Virus record (IMG/VR): IMGVR_UViG_3300047369_000089
Location: 1-30,744 of that record
Source of the DNA: a virus
DNA length: 30,744 nucleotides
Reading direction: 5' to 3' (one strand)
In this document: positions 5,574 to 12,982 of the stretch, piece by piece
Numbering within the stretch: position 1 is the stretch's first letter
How the letters are laid out: every line of letters begins with the position of its first letter
The notes under the pieces: model-generated
The model's database searches: none
Seen by the model: only the letters and a program-made list of their open reading frames with translations
Told to the model about the DNA's origin: nothing
Program-made: the position numbers and the translations under genes

Positions 5574-6665
5574 TTAATAAAAATGAGTTAATCTAGCAAC
5601 TTGTCCAAATTCTTTTGAATGAATGAACGCTTCAACCCCACACTTGGAAATATATCCGTTTCTATGATGCCATGAGTCCGCTGGGCTTGGGCTTCTTAGA
5701 GTCTCTACTGTGACATTGATAAAATCCTTAGAGCTTTTGTGATGCACATGATGAGTATAGAAGTATCTATGCTCTGCATCTGCCCAATGTTCTTTGGCTT
5801 CTACACTCATAAGGCTACCTAGATTGTGTTGCTTTGCTCCATCGCCATGAGTAGTTCCAATTAACGAGTTACCATAGGTTGAGTATTTACGATGAGCTAT
5901 TGAACAGTCAAAAGTAATATTCTTAGAAGTGTGGAAGTGCGCCTCTATCGTTTGAGCTAGGAAAAACCCAGACTGATAATCATGGTTCGATGGATTAAAT
6001 ATAAACTCAACGTCTGCCACTTGCATAAGCATTTCTAATATGTCTATGTATAGCTTCTTAGCCGTTAGAAACATATCGTACCACATACCATCAGTGTCCT
6101 GTGGGGTATTGGAAGTCGTAGTACGTCTAGGTGTATCGGTGTGTAGTATGTCGTTACCACCGATAAACATGATTTTATCAATGTTAAAACCATTAGACTT
6201 ATCTAGTAAACCCTCTACGCCTTCAAGTACTCTCTTAACTGCTATGTTTTGATTGTAGTCTGTTCCAGTTTCATAAGCTGTGCATAGTTTACCAATATGT
6301 ATGTCTGCTGGGTCTATGATTAATAGGTGTCCATCCTTTGATTTCTTGCGTTTTATAGTTGGGTATTTAGGCGCATAGTCTCTGAACTCTTCTAGTAGTT
6401 CATCACGCATCTTCTCAATACCAATCTGCTCTGGCGTTTTGTAGTTAGGATTCTTAAAGTATAGACTAGCATCTTCTGATTTAATCCAGCCACTTTTTAC
6501 GCTGTCAACATCTAGACCAGCAGCTTCTGCCTCGTCTTTGATTCTTCTAAATTGCTCAAGTACTTTAACCTCATCTTCTCTGAGTCTGTAACGTCTTGAA
6601 CTTTTACTGCTTTCTTCAGCTCTTTCGTGAGCTGGTTTGTTAGTTCTTTTGTCTCGTTTTTTCAT
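5574..6665 (-). CDS. Calcineurin-like metallophosphoesterase
   Basis: The 363-residue protein shows the metal-binding motifs of the metallophosphoesterase fold in order: DIH (121-123), GGND (169-172), NPSNHD (224-229), TTHGD (271-275) and HHVHH (305-309). Residues 1-110 form a basic, charged helical region with no recognisable domain. Members hydrolyse phosphodiesters in nucleic acids or nucleotides, and related proteins are frequent in phages of this group. Its start overlaps the spanin-like gene by 26 bases, and a terminator follows the stop. A DNA-processing or counter-defence (cyclic nucleotide-cleaving) role is possible but unproven. The enzyme class is secure. Confidence 0.8.
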   Translation of the reverse strand: MKKRDKRTNKPAHERAEESSKSSRRYRLREDEVKVLEQFRRIKDEAEAAGLDVDSVKSGWIKSEDASLYFKNPNYKTPEQIGIEKMRDELLEEFRDYAPKYPTIKRKKSKDGHLLIIDPADIHIGKLCTAYETGTDYNQNIAVKRVLEGVEGLLDKSNGFNIDKIMFIGGNDILHTDTPRRTTTSNTPQDTDGMWYDMFLTAKKLYIDILEMLMQVADVEFIFNPSNHDYQSGFFLAQTIEAHFHTSKNITFDCSIAHRKYSTYGNSLIGTTHGDGAKQHNLGSLMSVEAKEHWADAEHRYFYTHHVHHKSSKDFINVTVETLRSPSPADSWHHRNGYISKCGVEAFIHSKEFGQVARLTHFY

Positions 6666-7083
6666 ATAGATAAATTAAGATAATTCCCAGCAATATAAGA
6701 ATAATAATTAACTTGTTCCATAACTTGCTGTCTGCCTTTGCTATATGCTTTGCAGTTTTCTTATCTTGAAGCTCTAGTTTATACTCTCTTTTGTCTTCTG
6801 TTTTCTGCTTTCTGTATTCTCTCCGTTTGTCTTTACGAGTAATATAACGAACCTCTCCTTCTTTAGTTATTACCTTCTCAATAACCTTAGTAATCTCTAT
6901 AAATACAGTATCATTCTGTATGTAATTACTATCTACTACTGTATTGGTTTGTATAGTGTCGCTTGTTTCTGTGAATGTCGCACCCTTTTTAATAGCTTTA
7001 TTGGTGTGTTTCTTAGCCTTGTTTATATGGTACTGAGGAGTACACGAAGCTAGTAGCATCGTTACAATTAGAATGTATCTCAT
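6640..7083 (-). CDS. Putative unimolecular spanin (lipoprotein with C-terminal TM)
   Basis: The 147-residue protein starts with a lipoprotein signal (MRYILIVTMLLASC, lipobox LASC at 11-14) that would anchor Cys14 in the outer membrane. A long charged, coiled-coil-prone middle (about 30-120) follows, and then a hydrophobic segment near the end (LIIILILLGIILIYLY, about 125-140) that would span the inner membrane. Both anchors in one chain define u-spanins, which fuse the membranes in the last step of lysis of Gram-negative hosts. It lies directly downstream of the endolysin, with a 5-base gap. The topology is seen; the role is inferred from topology and position. Confidence 0.65.
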   Translation of the reverse strand: MRYILIVTMLLASCTPQYHINKAKKHTNKAIKKGATFTETSDTIQTNTVVDSNYIQNDTVFIEITKVIEKVITKEGEVRYITRKDKRREYRKQKTEDKREYKLELQDKKTAKHIAKADSKLWNKLIIILILLGIILIYLYEKTRQKN

Positions 7084-7088
7084 AGCTG

Positions 7089-7664
7089 TTATTTTGGTGC
7101 GTATTCCTTAGAGAACGCCTCTAGTCTTCTTAGCCACCCTCTCAAAAAGCGTTGGTTGTTAGTGTACCTTTGTCTAGCTGTTTGGCTTTTGGCGTTTCTA
7201 GGAGTAGCAATGTAGTGAAAAAACAGACGTCTAGACTCTACGCATTTTGCGAATAGTTCCTTTTCATCTGCTTCGTTGATTGCTGCTAGTGTGTTCTTTC
7301 CTATGATTCCATCTCTAGTAACTCCTAGTACTCTTTGCATTTGTTTTACAGCTGTTCTAGCACCAGAACCCCAAGCCCAAGAAACCAAACAGTCTGCAAT
7401 GCTTTGGTGTTCTATATCGTCTCCTTTTACAGCATCCCAGTATTTAGACTTGAAGATTAAGCCCCAGTCTTCGTGATTCATTTCTAAGAATCTTTCTACC
7501 TCATCCTTGCCAAATACTCCTACCCAAGCCTTGTAAGTTACTCCCTTGTTTGTGTGAATACCATCTACTCCGCAAGTGTAACTACTAGCCGAGTCTTTAA
7601 CGTCTGAACTTGTACCGCCTTCCCACTTGTAAAAAAATGGAACTATGTTTTTATGATTTGCCAT
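7089..7664 (-). CDS. GH108-type endolysin (lysozyme-like)
   Basis: The 191-residue protein matches glycosyl hydrolase family 108, phage endolysins that cleave peptidoglycan. The N-terminal FFYKWEGG motif (about 10-17) contains the probable catalytic Glu15. DNA-encoded landmarks of the family follow: the GIHTNKGVTYKAW stretch (about 35-47), the KYWDAVKGD region (about 73-81), and the C-terminal peptidoglycan-binding segment with LGVTRDGIIGKNTLAAI (about 113-129). No signal peptide is visible, so release probably needs a holin. It overlaps the start of the preceding membrane protein's 3' end by 14 bases and is followed by the spanin candidate, giving a complete lysis cassette. Confidence 0.9.
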   Translation of the reverse strand: MANHKNIVPFFYKWEGGTSSDVKDSASSYTCGVDGIHTNKGVTYKAWVGVFGKDEVERFLEMNHEDWGLIFKSKYWDAVKGDDIEHQSIADCLVSWAWGSGARTAVKQMQRVLGVTRDGIIGKNTLAAINEADEKELFAKCVESRRLFFHYIATPRNAKSQTARQRYTNNQRFLRGWLRRLEAFSKEYAPK

Positions 7665-7872
7665 TACTATTCTTTTTTATTGATTCGTAAATATTACCAC
7701 CAGCTAGAAAAGACAAAAAGGTTAAAAGCTCAGCCAGTACAAACTCGAAGTTTTCATAGGTTGTATAGATGAAGCACAGAGGAGTAACTAATATAGTAAT
7801 CACATAAAGAAAGACTGCTCTTTTAGATGACCTCTTTACTATTACGGATATATGTCTAAATAGTTTCCTCAC
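7651..7872 (-). CDS. Small membrane protein, holin candidate 2
   Basis: The 73-residue protein has a basic N-terminus and two hydrophobic stretches (AVFLYVITILVTPLCFIYTT, about 19-38, and VLAELLTFLSFLAGG, about 45-59). Size, topology and position directly before the endolysin suit a class II holin or its accessory. It overlaps the preceding membrane-protein gene by 4 bases (ATGA). Which of the two neighbouring proteins forms the lethal hole cannot be decided from sequence. Confidence 0.6.
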   Translation of the reverse strand: MRKLFRHISVIVKRSSKRAVFLYVITILVTPLCFIYTTYENFEFVLAELLTFLSFLAGGNIYESIKKNSNGKS

Positions 7873-8084
7873 TCTTTTAGCTTCTTCTTTTTTATTTTGT
7901 TGTCTAGTATTTGACCTTTAATTCTGTGATACAAAAATACTGCACCACCAATAGCAAGAGCAAACTGTAAGAAGTTGTTTATGTCATCAAATGTAAGCCA
8001 CTCGTATATCTTTATTAAACCAGTAGCAGCCAGAGAGAAAATCCCTCCTATGTTTGCCTCTTCGCTATTCATTAGGTCTTTCAT
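7869..8084 (-). CDS. Small membrane protein, holin candidate 1
   Basis: The 71-residue protein has two hydrophobic segments (about 12-30, GGIFSLAATGLIKIYEW, and 38-54, LQFALAIGGAVFLYHRI) and a strongly basic end (KIKKKKLKE), which is typical of small holins. It overlaps its upstream neighbour by one base and the second membrane protein by four. Together they precede the GH108 endolysin, so they may be a holin and partner pair. Confidence 0.6.
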   Translation of the reverse strand: MKDLMNSEEANIGGIFSLAATGLIKIYEWLTFDDINNFLQFALAIGGAVFLYHRIKGQILDNKIKKKKLKE

Positions 8085-8329
8085 TAGATTTCGTATTGTT
8101 TCAAGCCGTCTAAAGCTCTTAACATTAGGTTGCCTTCTCCTTCGTAGTTTAAGTTTTCTACTGGGATATCTGCTAACTCAACTCCGTATAGTTTAGCGTT
8201 ATCAGTTTCTAGCGTTACGTTTAAGCTAATCTCGTTACGCAAAGCGTGAACTATAATAGAGTCAGAATCTACTGTTATTGTAGGCTCTACTAGTTCAGAG
8301 TTAAATTGTGGAAATTTGTAAGTTGCCAT
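8084..8329 (-). CDS. Hypothetical protein between fibre and lysis genes, 81 aa
   Basis: This is an unrecognised 81-residue acidic protein with beta-strand character (PTITVDSDSIIVHALRNEIS, SLNVTLETD) and no hydrophobic anchor. Its position after the receptor-binding module and before the holin candidates suggests a minor virion or fibre-tip protein, but this is only positional. Confidence 0.6.
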   Translation of the reverse strand: MATYKFPQFNSELVEPTITVDSDSIIVHALRNEISLNVTLETDNAKLYGVELADIPVENLNYEGEGNLMLRALDGLKQYEI

Positions 8330-8346
8330 TTTTTTTATTTTTTAAA

Positions 8347-9174
8347 TTATGTTAATGTTGTTCCTGATACTGTGAAGTTTCTAACGGGAATGTATGGCCA
8401 TGATAAGGTTTTTGAGAAATCCTGAATTTCTCCGTCCAGATTTCTAAACATTATGACGTTATTTACGTTATTTGGTGCGCCCGTAGAACTGTAAATAAGA
8501 GAGCTTGAAAAATTAAATGGTGAATAGTTCAAAGTGTTTGCCGTGCCATAATTAGCAATGTTCATCATTTCTTTTATATTTGATACCCTCCACCCACTTG
8601 TGTAAGTTCCTACTGAATAAGCCAAAGCATTGTCTATCGCATCATTCCATATTCCTTGTTGAAAAAGTCTTGAATATCCTAGAACATCCGTTCCGTTATA
8701 AGTTGACCAATCAATAACAATGTTGTTTGTGTAGGTTTGACCGCCTAATTCATCCGTGAATCTATCAGTTGTTCCAAAAGGATTTTCAGATGCCAAAGTA
8801 AAAAAGTCCGTTTCTCTACCCGCTTGTATGTCGCCGTCATCACCAGTCCTCAGAACTACTGTTTGGTTCGTTTTCATTAAAGTTGCTCCTACTGGAGCTG
8901 CTCCGCTACCGCCCGAAGCTGGTCTAAAACCCGTATTTTCTCGTAAGAAAGTTCTTAGAGTTGCCTCAGTATAAGCTACTGCTGAATCATCAACCCAGTT
9001 AGTAGAATCTGCATAAGAGATAACTAATTGGTCATCCTCAATAAGCCCCTCAGTTAATCTAAATACGCTGTTATATTCATCGTAAACTGTTTTTCCTATT
9101 GGGAATAGTCTTGAGTTGTTATCTGCGTCTACTGTTACTATGTAGTTTCCAGACTTATAAATTTCTTTTGCCAT
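8347..9174 (-). CDS. Receptor-binding candidate with DUF1566-like lectin domain, paralogue A
   Basis: The 275-residue protein has an unrelated N-terminal part (about 1-90) and a Gly/Ala hinge. The C-terminal domain begins PVGATLMKTNQTV and contains TDFFTLASENPFG, IVIDWSTYNGTDVLGY and SGWRVSNIKEMMNIANYG, and ends PVRNFTVSGTTLT. That series is typical of DUF1566/C-type-lectin-fold domains, whose exposed loops bind ligands. The same domain forms the 205-aa neighbour, so the locus carries a tandem duplication. It sits at the end of the structural genes, where receptor-binding proteins are usual. The lectin fold is likely; the receptor is unknown. Confidence 0.7.
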   Translation of the reverse strand: MAKEIYKSGNYIVTVDADNNSRLFPIGKTVYDEYNSVFRLTEGLIEDDQLVISYADSTNWVDDSAVAYTEATLRTFLRENTGFRPASGGSGAAPVGATLMKTNQTVVLRTGDDGDIQAGRETDFFTLASENPFGTTDRFTDELGGQTYTNNIVIDWSTYNGTDVLGYSRLFQQGIWNDAIDNALAYSVGTYTSGWRVSNIKEMMNIANYGTANTLNYSPFNFSSSLIYSSTGAPNNVNNVIMFRNLDGEIQDFSKTLSWPYIPVRNFTVSGTTLT

Positions 9175-9193
9175 TGTTTTTGTGTTTATATTT

Positions 9194-9811
9194 TTATGTT
9201 AATGTAGTTCCTGATACTGTAAAAGTTCTTACTGGCATTCCCGGATATGACGAAGTCTTACTTCTACCAAATAAATTTACATAATTCCAATTATATGCGC
9301 ACGCTTGAGTAGTTGGACTGTATGGATAAGAAGTACTTGCCCATATAAAACTCATCCAAGCGCCTCCGTTAAAAATATTAATTGGTGTATATGTATGAGG
9401 CCAAACTCCGTAATTACTTATATTGTATAATTCTCTTATGTTTGCTAATCTCCAGCCGCTTGTGTATGTACCTACTGTGTGAGAATTACAGTTGCTTATC
9501 ATATTAGCCCAAGTGTCAGAACTCAATAAATCTGCATAACCAAGTACATTAGTACCGTCATAAGTACTCCAATCAATTACTATTTTATTAGTATATGAAG
9601 TGCCTCCCAATTCATCGCTAAATCTTGAATTTGTACCGAAAGGATTATTACTAGCAAGAGTAAAAAAGTCTGTTGCTCTTCCAGCTTCTAAATCGCCATC
9701 GTCTTTAGAATTATAAGATACTGTCTGGTTAGTCTTCATTAGAGTTGCTCCAACAGAACCACCACCACCTCCAGCTGCTTGTGCTTTTATATAATAAGTC
9801 TCTTGTACCAT
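9194..9811 (-). CDS. Receptor-binding candidate with DUF1566-like lectin domain, paralogue B
   Basis: The 205-residue protein consists of a short N-terminal part, a pure Gly hinge (GGGGG, residues 14-18) and the same lectin-like domain as its neighbour: VGATLMKTNQT, TDFFTLASNNPFG, IVIDWSTYDGTNVLGY, SGWRLANIRELYNISNYG, and the ending VRTFTVSGTTLT. The frame is well conserved between copies up to about residue 135. The following 50 residues (rich in Trp, Tyr, Asn and Ser) differ sharply, while the last 12 are nearly identical. This suggests that ligand-contacting loops have diverged after duplication. Confidence 0.7.
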   Translation of the reverse strand: MVQETYYIKAQAAGGGGGSVGATLMKTNQTVSYNSKDDGDLEAGRATDFFTLASNNPFGTNSRFSDELGGTSYTNKIVIDWSTYDGTNVLGYADLLSSDTWANMISNCNSHTVGTYTSGWRLANIRELYNISNYGVWPHTYTPINIFNGGAWMSFIWASTSYPYSPTTQACAYNWNYVNLFGRSKTSSYPGMPVRTFTVSGTTLT

Positions 9812-9812
9812 A

Positions 9813-10181
9813 TTACAATTTGGTTGCGTTTAATCTTATTACAGCAGCTATATTAACGTCTACTGTTATTGCTCTTCCAGCTATTATAGTATCTCCTAAA
9901 GTGTAAGCAGCTCCACCCACTTGAATTGTAGTAGTTGGTACAGCTAAAATATTTGTAATGCTATCTATTGACATTTCAAAAGGAGCATAAAAATCAACAG
10001 TTTGAGCGTCTACCAATTCAACTACAAACTCAGGCTTTGACTGTATGTAGGTTTTTACATCGTCAGCACTAGCTTGAATAGTAGTAAAAGAAGTGTCTAT
10101 ATCTCCTTGAGCTACTGCAAATAAATCTGTATCCTCTAAAGGTGTACCAGTTGGTAAGTTACTTATTCTGCTGTCTGCCAT
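9813..10181 (-). CDS. Fibre/virion structural protein, 122 aa
   Basis: The protein begins MADSRISNLPTGTPLEDTDL, a start I know from phage tail-fibre and virion-decoration proteins in which such repeats form trimerisation or attachment regions. The rest is beta-rich with Thr, Val, Ile and Ala. It abuts the two lectin-like proteins and may be the stem or adaptor that carries them. The assignment as structural is moderately supported; the precise role is inferred. Confidence 0.6.
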   Translation of the reverse strand: MADSRISNLPTGTPLEDTDLFAVAQGDIDTSFTTIQASADDVKTYIQSKPEFVVELVDAQTVDFYAPFEMSIDSITNILAVPTTTIQVGGAAYTLGDTIIAGRAITVDVNIAAVIRLNATKL

Positions 10182-10248
10182 TGTTAATCTTTTTTATCGC
10201 TTTCTTTAGCTTAATTATGTTCTTCTTTTTTACTTTGTACTTAATCAT
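10159..10248 (-). CDS. Very small basic ORF, 29 aa
   Basis: Between connector and fibre genes, an ATGA overlap at 10245-10248 opens a 29-codon frame. The product is extremely basic (MIKYKVKKKNIIKLKKAIKK followed by a short tail). It ends inside the next gene. The tight overlap suggests translation; otherwise it could be a chance frame in A-rich spacer DNA. No function can be proposed. Confidence 0.35.
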   Translation of the reverse strand: MIKYKVKKKNIIKLKKAIKKINNGRQQNK

Positions 10249-10745
10249 AAAAACCAGTTCGTAAAATTAACGTCTTTGTCTGGGTACATATCTCCGTTAC
10301 TGTTGCTGTTGTATTCTGGATATAACGTAGAATTGTTACACATATAATCTGTGAATCTCTTAGCGTAGTGTTCTGCTATGCTTCGCTCTTTGTTTACTAA
10401 AAAGTCTACTTCGTTTTTCTCTACTGTTTGAGAATTCTCAGAGTTATGCTTATACACTCCCTTGTTAGCGATTGTGTAAGCAGCAAAAGGCAAATATTCT
10501 ACCATTCCGAAATGAATAACCATCGGCTTTATATAGTCAGTAACAAGGCTCAAGTAGTTACCGCTAAGCGTACCAGCTACGATGTCGTTATTAATCTTAT
10601 TAAATAAATCAGTACCGAGATAATTTTGTATATGTATATCTTGAGCAATCTTTACAAATTGTATGAATTTATCTGTGTCTACATTGCCGTTCAAAGCTGT
10701 GAACTTTGCAATGTCTTTTGTTGTTATAAATAGTGCTTGTGCCAT
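10245..10745 (-). CDS. Head-tail connector protein (DUF6712-like)
   Basis: The 166-residue protein begins MAQALFITTKDIAKFTALNG and continues with DTDKFIQFVKIAQDIHIQNYLGTDLF, the typical opening of the DUF6712/gp6-like family of phage head completion proteins. Its helical build and size match adaptor proteins that join the portal ring to the neck. It follows the portal gene with a 2-base gap. The family is fairly certain; the position in the neck is inferred from relatives. Confidence 0.75.
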   Translation of the reverse strand: MAQALFITTKDIAKFTALNGNVDTDKFIQFVKIAQDIHIQNYLGTDLFNKINNDIVAGTLSGNYLSLVTDYIKPMVIHFGMVEYLPFAAYTIANKGVYKHNSENSQTVEKNEVDFLVNKERSIAEHYAKRFTDYMCNNSTLYPEYNSNSNGDMYPDKDVNFTNWFL

Positions 10746-10747
10746 GT

Positions 10748-12568
10748 TTATCTTACATCTGAGGGTAAATTCTTATTATTAGGGCTGAATCCTTTTAAGG
10801 GCAAATTTTTAGGATATACAGAAACCTCAAAAGGATTCGTAACTTTAAAGCCTTTTATTTCTGCTGCTCTAGTTCCTATTCTTTTAAACTCATCTGAATC
10901 TTTGTCAATATCTAACATCATAGTAACTCTTTTCCACGCATGTCGGCATCTAGGGCCTCCCTTGAATTTGAAGCAATTATATGTGTCAGAGCCACCTTCT
11001 CCAAATCCCGCATTAACTGGCTGCATACTCATATTTTCAATATCTTCTCTTCGATATAACTTGTTTGCTCTCATCATAGCCTTACAAAAAGCTCGTTCAG
11101 GTGATTTGTTGCCCACATACTCATATCGTACCTTAAAGAATTTGTCCTTAACAAGCTTATCTTGAGAACTTATAGCCGTTGGTCTAGCTGTGCCAGTTGA
11201 TACAAAGTTAAACACCTTTGAAAGTAAAGTAGAAGTTTCTAGTTTATCATAAAGCTCCTTATTCATTTCAGCTAAATGATTATTTAAAGTCTCTTCATCC
11301 TCATAATCTACTTCTCTCTCATCTAATGTAATCCATCCAGTCTGCTCTTTAGGCTCTCCTAAATCGCTTAAAAACTCTTCTAAATTAAACTCTTTAGATG
11401 TTTCAACATTTTTATTGTTTTCTTCGCTATCTTCTTCTCCAAGTTTAGTATTATCTTCTAGTACTGTTTCTACTTCTTCTCTTGTCTGTAAAAGGTTAAG
11501 ATTTTCAAAGTATAATTTTAAAGATATTCCGTTAAATGCTAATATCTCGTCTATTGCATCTATTAAAAGCTCTTGGTGTGGTTTTACTGTTTGATTGTAA
11601 AAGAACTTTGTAGCTACTTCTATCTCGTCTCCATTAGAGCTAAATCCGCTGTTTGCTGTCGTTATTCCTACAATCATTGGACTAACTACGTTGTGATTGT
11701 TTAGTATCTTAGCTTGTGCCTCAGTACTCAAATAGGTGTAGTGTTCTGGCGCATTGTTTAATGGTATATCTTCAACTGTTGTTTTCTCTTCTTGGTTGTC
11801 GTTAAATGCTATAATTACCTTATCACCTTGCGCACCAGTTAATTGTCCTTTTACTTTGTTAGCTATCAATCTCTGTTGCTCTTCGCTTGGAGTTCCTGAA
11901 TTAAAGTTGACTACCTTAGTTCCAGAAAAACCGTTCTGAGTGTCATTGATGAGGTAGTTACTTATTTCTTCCTCAAGTACACAGTAAGGTATACACGCTT
12001 GGTAGTCTACCTCTGAGAAGTATTTAAGGTCTATTGAGTCTTTACCATAAACCAAAAACTCGATAGGCTCTTTTGAAGTTCCGAAAGCTGGTATTCTCTT
12101 AGGTGGAAACTTCTTAGTATCTGACCAATTATCAGAGTAGTAGTACGCCTCTATTTCTCCATCTTCGTTACATTTAGCTGGGCGAACGTGTTTAGTCTTT
12201 ACAGCTTCAACTCTAATTATCTTAGTGTGCTTTTCATCGAAGATACATTGTATCACTCCACAGCCTAGCATATACTCATTTAAGGCTAAAGCTCGTAACG
12301 TCTTAGGCTTAAAAAGTGACTTCATTTGTGCGAACTCGTTAGGCTTTTTTGAAGCGTTTGAAGCGTTCAATCCTTTTCCGTAAATTAACCGAGCTACGTT
12401 ATTGATAATTGAGTTGTTCGTAGTACTGTTTTTGTATCGATCAATCAAAAACTCGTAGTGATCATTATTGACTCCGTATTCTACCCAGTCATTTTTAGAA
12501 TCTTCTATAATGTCTGGCTGTGAATAGGTCGAAAGTTCTAAAATATGTATATTCTTTTTGTCGCTCAT
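10748..12568 (-). CDS. Portal protein with C-terminal extension
   Basis: The 606-residue protein has the features of phage portals: the N-terminal region with NNDHYEFLIDRYKNSTTNNS and NVARLIYGKGL (about 40-66), the wing/clip region around residues 100-300, and a long helical stem. After about residue 430 there is an extension containing FKVRYEYVGNKSPERAFCKA, ANKLYRREDI, VNAGFGEGGSDTY and GGPRCRHAWKR. This resembles minor-head (MuF-like) ends and is known from portals of Bacteroidota phages. The portal forms the ring for DNA entry. In most siphophages portal follows terminase directly; here it follows capsid and tail tube genes. It overlaps its upstream gene by a single base. Confidence 0.85.
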   Translation of the reverse strand: MSDKKNIHILELSTYSQPDIIEDSKNDWVEYGVNNDHYEFLIDRYKNSTTNNSIINNVARLIYGKGLNASNASKKPNEFAQMKSLFKPKTLRALALNEYMLGCGVIQCIFDEKHTKIIRVEAVKTKHVRPAKCNEDGEIEAYYYSDNWSDTKKFPPKRIPAFGTSKEPIEFLVYGKDSIDLKYFSEVDYQACIPYCVLEEEISNYLINDTQNGFSGTKVVNFNSGTPSEEQQRLIANKVKGQLTGAQGDKVIIAFNDNQEEKTTVEDIPLNNAPEHYTYLSTEAQAKILNNHNVVSPMIVGITTANSGFSSNGDEIEVATKFFYNQTVKPHQELLIDAIDEILAFNGISLKLYFENLNLLQTREEVETVLEDNTKLGEEDSEENNKNVETSKEFNLEEFLSDLGEPKEQTGWITLDEREVDYEDEETLNNHLAEMNKELYDKLETSTLLSKVFNFVSTGTARPTAISSQDKLVKDKFFKVRYEYVGNKSPERAFCKAMMRANKLYRREDIENMSMQPVNAGFGEGGSDTYNCFKFKGGPRCRHAWKRVTMMLDIDKDSDEFKRIGTRAAEIKGFKVTNPFEVSVYPKNLPLKGFSPNNKNLPSDVR

Positions 12569-12897
12569 TAGTCAATAATTACAAATTCGTTGTTTGTCTC
12601 ATTCTGTACATACTCATCTTTATTAATAGTGTAGTCTTTTACTACTTGATTTGTGCAGAATATCTTATCCTTATATACTACGTCTGTACCGTTTAAAACT
12701 GTCAGAGTATAAAACCTACCTTCTACGAGAGTAAGTACCTCAGAAACGCTTAAATAGTATCTATCTACTACTGGAGTAATAGCTATTGTGTCGCTTGTGT
12801 TCTCTGCTTCATCAGTTATAACCATACTATCTGCTGTCAAAGTTCGTGGTATAAACTTAAACGATTGAGATAGTAAAGACTCCCTTAGTATTATCAT
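12568..12897 (-). CDS. Conserved virion-region protein, 109 aa
   Basis: The protein begins MIILRESLLSQSFKFIPR and is beta-rich, with a conserved-looking end (YKDKIFCTNQVVKDYTINKD). I know such proteins from the capsid-tail region of flavobacterial phages but not a proven function. It stands between tail tube and portal and is preceded by the bipartite motif at 12897-12932. A head or neck component is likely by position. Confidence 0.65.
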   Translation of the reverse strand: MIILRESLLSQSFKFIPRTLTADSMVITDEAENTSDTIAITPVVDRYYLSVSEVLTLVEGRFYTLTVLNGTDVVYKDKIFCTNQVVKDYTINKDEYVQNETNNEFVIID

Positions 12898-12932
12898 ACT
12901 TATATAACTAAAAAAAAAGAATTTGTTTTAAA
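12897..12932 (-). promoter_or_regulatory. Bipartite motif upstream of the 109-aa virion gene
   Basis: On the minus strand this reads TTTAAAACAAA, nine bases, then TTTAGTTATATAAGTA, whose last A is the A of ATG. It starts right behind the terminator at 12934-12960. One of five copies. Confidence 0.6.
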
Positions 12933-12933
12933 T

Positions 12934-12960
12934 AAAAAAACCCCTACCAAAAGGTAAGGG
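12934..12960 (-). terminator. Intrinsic terminator after the tail tube gene
   Basis: The minus strand forms CCCTTACC/GGTAGGGG with a TTTT loop, one G-T wobble, and seven following Ts. It would reduce read-through from the strongly expressed tail tube gene into the portal genes. Confidence 0.85.
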
Positions 12961-12982
12961 CTTTAAAAGATTGTTTTGTTGC

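Noticed and set aside
8347-9811. Diversity-generating retroelement
   Set aside because: Lectin-like targets are present, but I see no reverse transcriptase, accessory gene or template repeat in the genome.
10737-11165. 142-aa plus-strand frame opposite the portal gene
   Set aside because: It lies wholly opposite a portal with clear family features, has no promoter or ribosome site, and its composition is a reverse image of the coding strand.
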